Assembly: GCA_016858145.1 (NCBI GenBank)
Contig: JAEHOE010000003.1
Coordinates: forward strand, 2,777,274-2,841,273
Direction: 5' to 3'
Length of the DNA stretch: 64,000 nucleotides
From: Edaphochlamys debaryana
Taxonomy: Eukaryota > Chlorophyta > Chlorophyceae > Chlamydomonadales
Shown here: one piece after another, positions 58,197-64,000 of the stretch
Layout of the letters: every line of letters starts with the position of its first letter
Position numbering within the stretch: position 1 is the stretch's first letter
Made by a program: the position numbers and the translations under genes
Notes under the pieces: model-generated
What the model was told of the DNA's origin: nothing
Seen by the model: only the letters and a program-made list of their open reading frames with translations
Databases searched by the model: none

Positions 58197-61100
58197 ATGC
58201 GGCGCCTCTTCAGCGGCCGGCGGCAACGCCCGGACAGCTCTTCCGCTTCCGCTTCCGCCGCACAGCCGCAGCCACCAGAGCCCGAGCAGAACCCTCCGGC
58301 GCAGCAAAGCGCAGCGCAGCCTACACAGCAGCAGCCGTTGCCCCACCAGGAGCAGGCAGCACCGGCGGTTCAGCAGCCCCCAACAGCTCCCAGCGCCACC
58401 GCAACGCCCGCGAGCGGCGCTGCTGAGGGCGAGCTCAGCCCCTCCACCACCACACTGCCACCCACAGCCGCAGCCGCAGCCACAGCTGCTGCGGAGACAG
58501 CGTCGTCGTCGGCACTTCGGCCGCCCTCGCCCTCCGCCGCCAACGCCGAGCCCGGCGCCTGGCCCGCGCCCCCCGGGCCCGGCTACCGCCTGAGCCCCAG
58601 CCCCAGCGGCCGCACGCTGTGGCGCCTGCCCACCCCCGAGACACCCCTGCTCTCGCCCCAGCCCTCGCCTCCGCCCCCGCCGCCAGCGACGTCGTCGGCC
58701 TCGGCCCTGCCGCCGCCACTGCCGCTGGCGGACTTGGCTTCAAGGACCCAGCAGCCTCCGCCGCAGCAGCGGCCGCAGGCAGCCATGTCGGCGGACGTTG
58801 CCGCCGCCGGCGGCGGCGACACGGCGCCGCCCTTCTCGGCTTTTGACAAGCCCAAGCCAGGTGAGGGCCCGCTTCATTCAATCCTGGTTGGAATTTGGCG
58901 CCCAAGGCTTGTTGATCGTGCTAGTCCTTTATGCTCTTGGTGGTTTGGACTGGCGCCCTCCTCCCTCCACAGGCTCTCCGGCGGGTCGGGCTGGCGGCGG
59001 CGGCAAGGCCGAGCCCGCCACCCCCACACCCTTTCTGGCGGCACCGCTGCAGCAGCAGCCGGCCACCCGCTCATACCCCGGAGCCGGCGCCGCCACGGGT
59101 GCCAGCCGCGCGAGCAGCGTCGCCGGTACGTGCGGTACCTGCGGGGCCGAGGATTCGAACCTGGGGGCGGAGGTTTCACAAATTCAAGAATGACTAATGG
59201 CTGCGTAGAGAGCAGCCTCCGCGGTCAGCGCCCCTTCTATCCTTTGCCTTTGTGTCGCGTCCCCATCTGAGAGCTGCCTTAGCGCCTCTTGCATCCCTGC
59301 ATTTCTCTTGCCCTTGTGTGGTGTCTATCCGAACCGCTGCTGCCCCTGTGGCCCCTCAGGCACGGCCGCCGGCACCGCGGCAGGCGCTGGTATGGCGGGC
59401 ACGCCGTACGGCGGCAAGGTGGATCTGGATCTGGACGTGGCGGTGGTGGGCGCGGGCGTGACGGGGCTGGCCACGGCTCTGGCGCTCAAGCGGGTGCACC
59501 CGCGCATGCGAGTCAAGGTGGGGGCAGCGGGTGGGGGAGGGGGGGGGGCTAGGTGGGGAGGGGGAGGGGTAGATGGGTTGAGGGGCCGAGGGGCCGTGGA
59601 CCGGGGTCTATGCGTGGTTACAGGCCTGGGGTGACCGTGGGGTGATGGTGGACGAATGACCCGCAGTAACAGGCCAATGCTGCAGCGGCACCTCTCACCG
59701 ACCCACCCGACCTGACCTCCCTGTATCCCCCCAGGTCTTCGACCGGCGCCCCGCCCCCGCCGGCCCCGACCGCAAGTACGGAGCCTACTGCCGCCTGGAG
59801 CCCAACGGTGGGGCATCACACCTCTGCACCACACCTCTGCACCACACCACTTGTTTTAAAAGCTCCTTGCTACAGCGGTCAGGGCTGGGAGACTGGGCTA
59901 CACTCGACAGGGAAGTGCTGTGCGTGGGTGGATCGGGGCCAAGACGTGGCGGGGCAAGGGTAGCTTACCTCACGCGCCCTCCCCCTCCCCAATGGCTACC
60001 CCCTCACAGGCCTCCGCGCCGCCGCCGCCATCGACCCCCGCCTCCGCCGCGCCATCCTGCGTCAGGGGCTCAAGGCGCGGCCCGTGCTCATCCATGACAC
60101 AGACGGTGGGTGGGGCCGCGGGAGGGTCGGGGGTTTAGGGTTTAGGGGTGGGAGTAGTTAAATGCTGGAAGGGGCCCCATTGCGCAAACCAGCCCATTGA
60201 AGCCCTCTCTTTCGCGCACACCTGAAAACCCCCCCTGCCTCCCGCCCCCTCTTGCCTCAGGCTCCCTCATCACTCGCCTGGAGGAGGCCAGTACGGCATC
60301 CATGCGGCGCTTCGGTGAGCCGTACATCACCATCGGCTGGTACGAGCTAGAGCAGGTGCGCACGTACGAACGGCTTCGGGGTGAAAGCCTAGGGGTCCCG
60401 AGGGCGGGACGGCCTACGGTCGGGGGGCCATGACGGGGGGCGGGCCGGGGGGTGCTGGTACAGCGCAGTGCGCACGCACCTGAACGCGATGTAGGCTGCG
60501 TCGTCCCGCTCCCTGTGTCCGGTGTACTGCGCGCCGTACTGTACGGTGCCGGGGGGGGGTCCATGGGCGTGAAGAGCCGCATGCTCACCGGCGGCCCGCC
60601 TCGGCCCGGACACCCGCCCCGTCGCTGAAGTGTGTGCTCGCCCATGTCTCCCCCCCTGCGCTAGCTGCTAGGCCCCTCACCACCTCCCTTTGCTCCCACC
60701 TCTCTTGCCCAACCTGGATCCCCCCTCCCTGCGGCCATCCATCCGCGCTCTCTTAGTTCCTCTGCCCCCCCACCCCCCCGTACGGCAGGCGCTGCTGTCC
60801 CTGCTGCCCCCCGGCACCGTACAGTACGGCGCGCAGTACACCGGACACAGGGAGCGGGACGACGCAGCCTACATCGCGTTCAGGTGAGTGCACACTGCGC
60901 TATTCAGTCAGCCCAGTCCGCGCTACCGAGCCCCTGCCTAGCTGCGTTCTGACGCCGCAGCCTCGGCACCTACCTCGCGTCACCACACGCACACCTGCAC
61001 TTCTGCTCCAGCCTGCGTACGTCCTCCGACCGCCATCCCTCCAGCCTCCAGCGAGGCTGGCCCCAGCTGCACTGCATGTACTGCATGTACTGCATGTACT

Positions 61101-64000
61101 GCATGTACCGGTAGGTACTGCATGCACTGCATGTACCGGTGCACTGCATGCGCTTCTCGTCAACGACGCACCTTGCTACCGGTACTTGCTGTCTAGCCCT
61201 TCCTACGGCGCCCGGGAGCAGGCCGTGGGCAAAGGGGCGGGGCTCAGTTGACTAAGGGATGGGTCGCACGCTCCTTCCTAAGGCGTACAGCGGCATAGAG
61301 CCCGACCGCACTGGCCGGCCCCCCTAGGCTGTGGCCGTATCCGGGGCCCCTGTCCCACCACCCTCACTGGAGCAGGCCGAACGAAGGTGGCGGTGGTGAG
61401 TGAAGTTGGAGACCGCGGCTGAGGCCGCCGGGCCGGAGTCGCATGCGCCTCCTCGGTCAGGGGAGTGCGGCGGGGTGCTGAGCCCAAGCCGTGATAGGGC
61501 CCAGCACCCCTCTGCACCCCCCTGGCCGAGAAGGCGCTTGCGGCCCCGCCTCGGCGGCCTCAGCCGCGGTCTGCTGCTTCCTTCGCCACGGTCTGCCGGC
61601 TCCCCGCATGAGGGTCCCGCATGCATGCACGGCGCCGCCACTGCATGGGAGCCGTAACGGGACCCCGGACCCCGGACTCCACCGCCCGACCCCCCCGAAC
61701 CCCTCGTACACCCTGCGTGTGGTCCCCGCCGCCCCACAGGCCCACGCGCGGCGCCCCGCCCGCCGCACCCAGCGCCGCCGCCGGCTCCGCCGCCGCCGCC
61801 AACGTCAGCCCCGCCGCCGCCTCCGCCGCCTCCACGGCGGCCCCTCCCGCGCTGGTCCGCGCCGCCTTCCTGGTCGCCTGCGATGGGCCCTTCTCGGAGG
61901 TCCGCAAGCGCGTCGTACGGGACGGCGACCCCATGTACGACGTGAGTTGCCGTACGCGTACGGCGGCGGGGTGACTAGGGCGGCTCCTCCATCCAGACCC
62001 TGCCCTCCGCAGCACGCAAAGCTGCCCCAAGCTGCGTGCCCTCCTTTCTCCTGCCCACCTCCCCCGTCCTTTCCCCTCCCTCCCACCTCCTGTCCCCCCC
62101 GACCCCAGGGCGTGGTCAAGTGGCTGGGCCGCCTGCCCGGCGACGACGTGCCCTCCCTCCCCCTGGACTTCAACGCCGTGTGGCTCTCCCCCGGCCGCAC
62201 CTTCCTGTCCCACTCCCTGGCGGGGGGGGACGTGGCGTGGGAGGCGGTGGTCACCGACCCCGACCTGCGGGCCAGCGGCTTCCGGTGAGTCGGGGTTGGG
62301 GTGGGGTTTGGCGGTACCTGAGAGTGCTGAGAGCGCGGGAAGGCAGCTGCGGACGGCAAAGTGCGGGATCTCGTTCCGGAGCCCGACCACGCACCCCGAG
62401 CGAAGCCCAGACCCCGAACCCATAAGTGAGCGAGGCTGTATTCGTATCCGCATGCGGCACACGCACGCACGCTGAACGCGGCAGGTCAGTCGGGATGCAA
62501 CGGCACAGCCCAAGCGGCAAATGACGGCGGGGGTAACGCCACTGCATTTGGGGGCCTTGGGCGCGGGGCACGGCCGGCGCCTGCGGCCCCGCGTGCCGTG
62601 GCCTTACTGCCACCGCCGCCGGTTGCTGGCCGACACCTCCGGAGGCCAGGTTGAGCGGCCTCCGGTGGATGGAGGGTGGGGGCACTAGGTATCAAGTCAA
62701 GTCGGCACAGTGCATGCAGGGAGCGCAATGCAGAGCTACCGGCCTCGCCATCCGCGCGCCGAGCACCTCGACTACCTCGACCGCCCTCCCCATGCATCCT
62801 GCCCCCAACCCCCGTCTCGACCCCCCCTCCCCCCCCCACCCCTCCCCTTACCCCCCCAGCTACAACACCGCCTCCAAGCGGGTGGAGCGAGTGGGCCCCC
62901 ACCGGGGCTCCCCCTCCCTCCGCAGTGGCAGCGTGAGGGCGCCGTCGCTGGGCTTCGGCAGGTGGGTGGGGGGCGTGGGCGCATGGGTGCGTGCTTCGGT
63001 CTATCTTCTGGGGGTGAGGTTCAAGGCAATGTGCAACCGGTGAAGGGGCCGCAGCCGCATTTGGCGTGTCTTGGCTTCGTCCCAACTCCGCCGCCCCCAA
63101 ACCCGCCCATCAACCCGGGTCTCGGGCCCATGCGAGCTTGGGCCTGCTTGTTCGGGTGTCGTGCTGCATACGGTCAATGTTGCGCAGCCGCATTTCGCGA
63201 GTTTTTGGCCTCGTCCTAACTAACTACGCTGTTTCCAAACCTCCCAACCAACCCCTCCCGCAGCCGCCGCCTGCCCTCCCACCCCTCCCCCGGCACCCGC
63301 CGCTCCGCCTTCCCGGGAGGCGGCATCGAGGACGCAGCGCGGCGCCTGTTCGAGGGCGGACTGGGCCTGGGGGGCGGGGGTCCCAGGGGCGGCGCAGCCG
63401 CTGCGCCCCCCGCGGGCCCCGGCGAGCTGGCCCCGGCGGCCCCCGCTGCGGCGGCGACGGACGGCTACGGAGACTCCCACGGTGCCACGGGTGCGTTGCT
63501 GGGGATGTAGCAGCTCTAGGCATTTGCTGGAGGCAGTCTTCATCAGATACGTTTAGGACATAGCAGCTCTCGCTCTTGAATGCTGTGGGCTGTAGCCATG
63601 CCCAGTGCAACCTGTAATCCTCTCCCCCACACCCGCAGCCTCCGACGCGGTGCCCGCTGCTGACGTCAGCTACCTGGACAGCGAGGAGCTGCGGAGCGAG
63701 GGGGAGGAGGGGGAGGAGGGGGGGGCGGTGTCGGAGGAGGAGGAGGCGGACGAGGACGGCCGCGGCAGGGGGGAGGTGCTGGAGGTGAGGGGGCGGGTGC
63801 GTGATGGCGGGGTGCGGTTGGCAGGGGCAAGCGCATTCCCTGGATTGGAGGTACAGATACAAACGTACGTTACATAGAGGGACGATGCGCATGCATGTGC
63901 ATGGCCTGGATTGCAGGGGCGGTGTGTAGCGCAGGTACCACATACCCCACATTGGTGCATGCCCCATTCTCTCTCGCTCTTCGCCGTTCTCCAAGCGCCA
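58197..64000 (+). CDS. FAD-dependent monooxygenase, 3' end outside window
   Basis: Twelve exons are visible (58197-58860, 58973-59125, 59360-59517, 59735-59807, 60010-60105, 60261-60355, 60789-60883, 61740-61941, 62109-62284, 62860-62961, 63264-63490, 63639-63784), about 729 aa so far, with a donor at 63785 and no stop. Residues 1-290 are Ala/Pro/Gln/Ser-rich low complexity. The FAD Rossmann motif DVAVVGAGVTGLATALAL starts at about 298 (GxGxxG). A later FLVACDGPFSEVRKRV (about 488-502) matches the second FAD/NADPH contact motif (DG) of PHBH-type monooxygenases such as zeaxanthin epoxidase or UbiH-like enzymes. A basic/acidic variable region follows (EEGEEGG...EEEEADEDG). The substrate is unknown, and the long disordered N-terminus is unusual for the family. 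Confidence 0.8.
60462..60901. repeat. Inverted repeat pairing exon 7 with intron 6 (about 94-bp arms)
   Basis: The segment 60462-60555, inside intron 6, is the reverse complement of 60807-60901, which spans most of exon 7, its 5' splice site and the start of intron 7. By eye only two substitutions separate the arms, both in the intron 7 part. The loop is about 250 nt. The arms end where homopolymer C/G runs begin. Confidence 0.9.
61070..61150. repeat. 9-bp tandem repeat (CTGCATGTA)n in monooxygenase intron 7
   Basis: Units of ACTGCATGT repeat about four times perfectly from 61070, then degenerate copies with ACCGGT continue to about 61150. It lies wholly intronic. Confidence 0.85.

Overview
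The window is nuclear DNA of a eukaryote, most probably a volvocine or Chlamydomonas-like green alga. The evidence is high GC by eye, many short GT-AG introns with C-rich acceptors and occasional GC-AG introns, several TGTAA poly(A) signals 3' of genes, Ala/Pro/Gly-rich inserts, and gene families typical of Chlamydomonadales (DUF3431, DUF6492, F-box/ankyrin-like proteins). All gene models were spliced by hand. Exon phases were checked to be consistent, but expression is not tested.

Left third (1-20.8 kb): a recent tandem segmental duplication. The inferred ancestral order is SKP1 (+), a large alpha/beta-hydrolase gene (+) and an F-box/ankyrin-like gene (-). The unit of about 9.05 kb runs from inside SKP1 to inside the ankyrin-like gene. 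Copy A (1-6914) lacks its left end. Copy B (6915-10653) carries an internal 5.3 kb deletion. Copy C (10654-about 19666) holds the only complete hydrolase gene (12105-17110). Each A/B and B/C junction fuses ankyrin-like sequence to the last two SKP1 exons. Copies A and C differ by only a handful of substitutions and one 22-bp deletion. A patch at 8.58-9.98 kb is full of 1-nt indels and looks like unpolished consensus.

20.8-24.5 kb: a 487-bp MITE with TTA target duplications lies between two tandem ankyrin-like paralogues on the minus strand, and both paralogues carry reading-frame lesions.

24.5-64 kb: single-copy genes. They are RPS23 (-); a HERPUD-like ubiquitin-domain membrane protein (-) divergent from a monoacylglycerol-lipase-like hydrolase (+) over 249 bp; a secreted DUF6492 glycosyltransferase-like protein (-) divergent from a secreted DUF3431 protein (+); a 2-oxoglutarate/Fe(II) oxygenase (+); a mitochondrial NFU Fe-S scaffold (+); an unknown multi-pass membrane protein (+); a Rubisco-LSMT-like SET-domain methyltransferase (+); and an FAD-dependent monooxygenase (+) that runs off the right edge.

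No CRISPR array, rRNA, convincing tRNA or virus was seen. The most unusual structures are an intronic inverted copy of exon 7 in the monooxygenase gene, repeated local duplications of exon-end/5' splice sites in three unrelated genes, a telomere-like CCCTATA array inside an intron, and the MITE.
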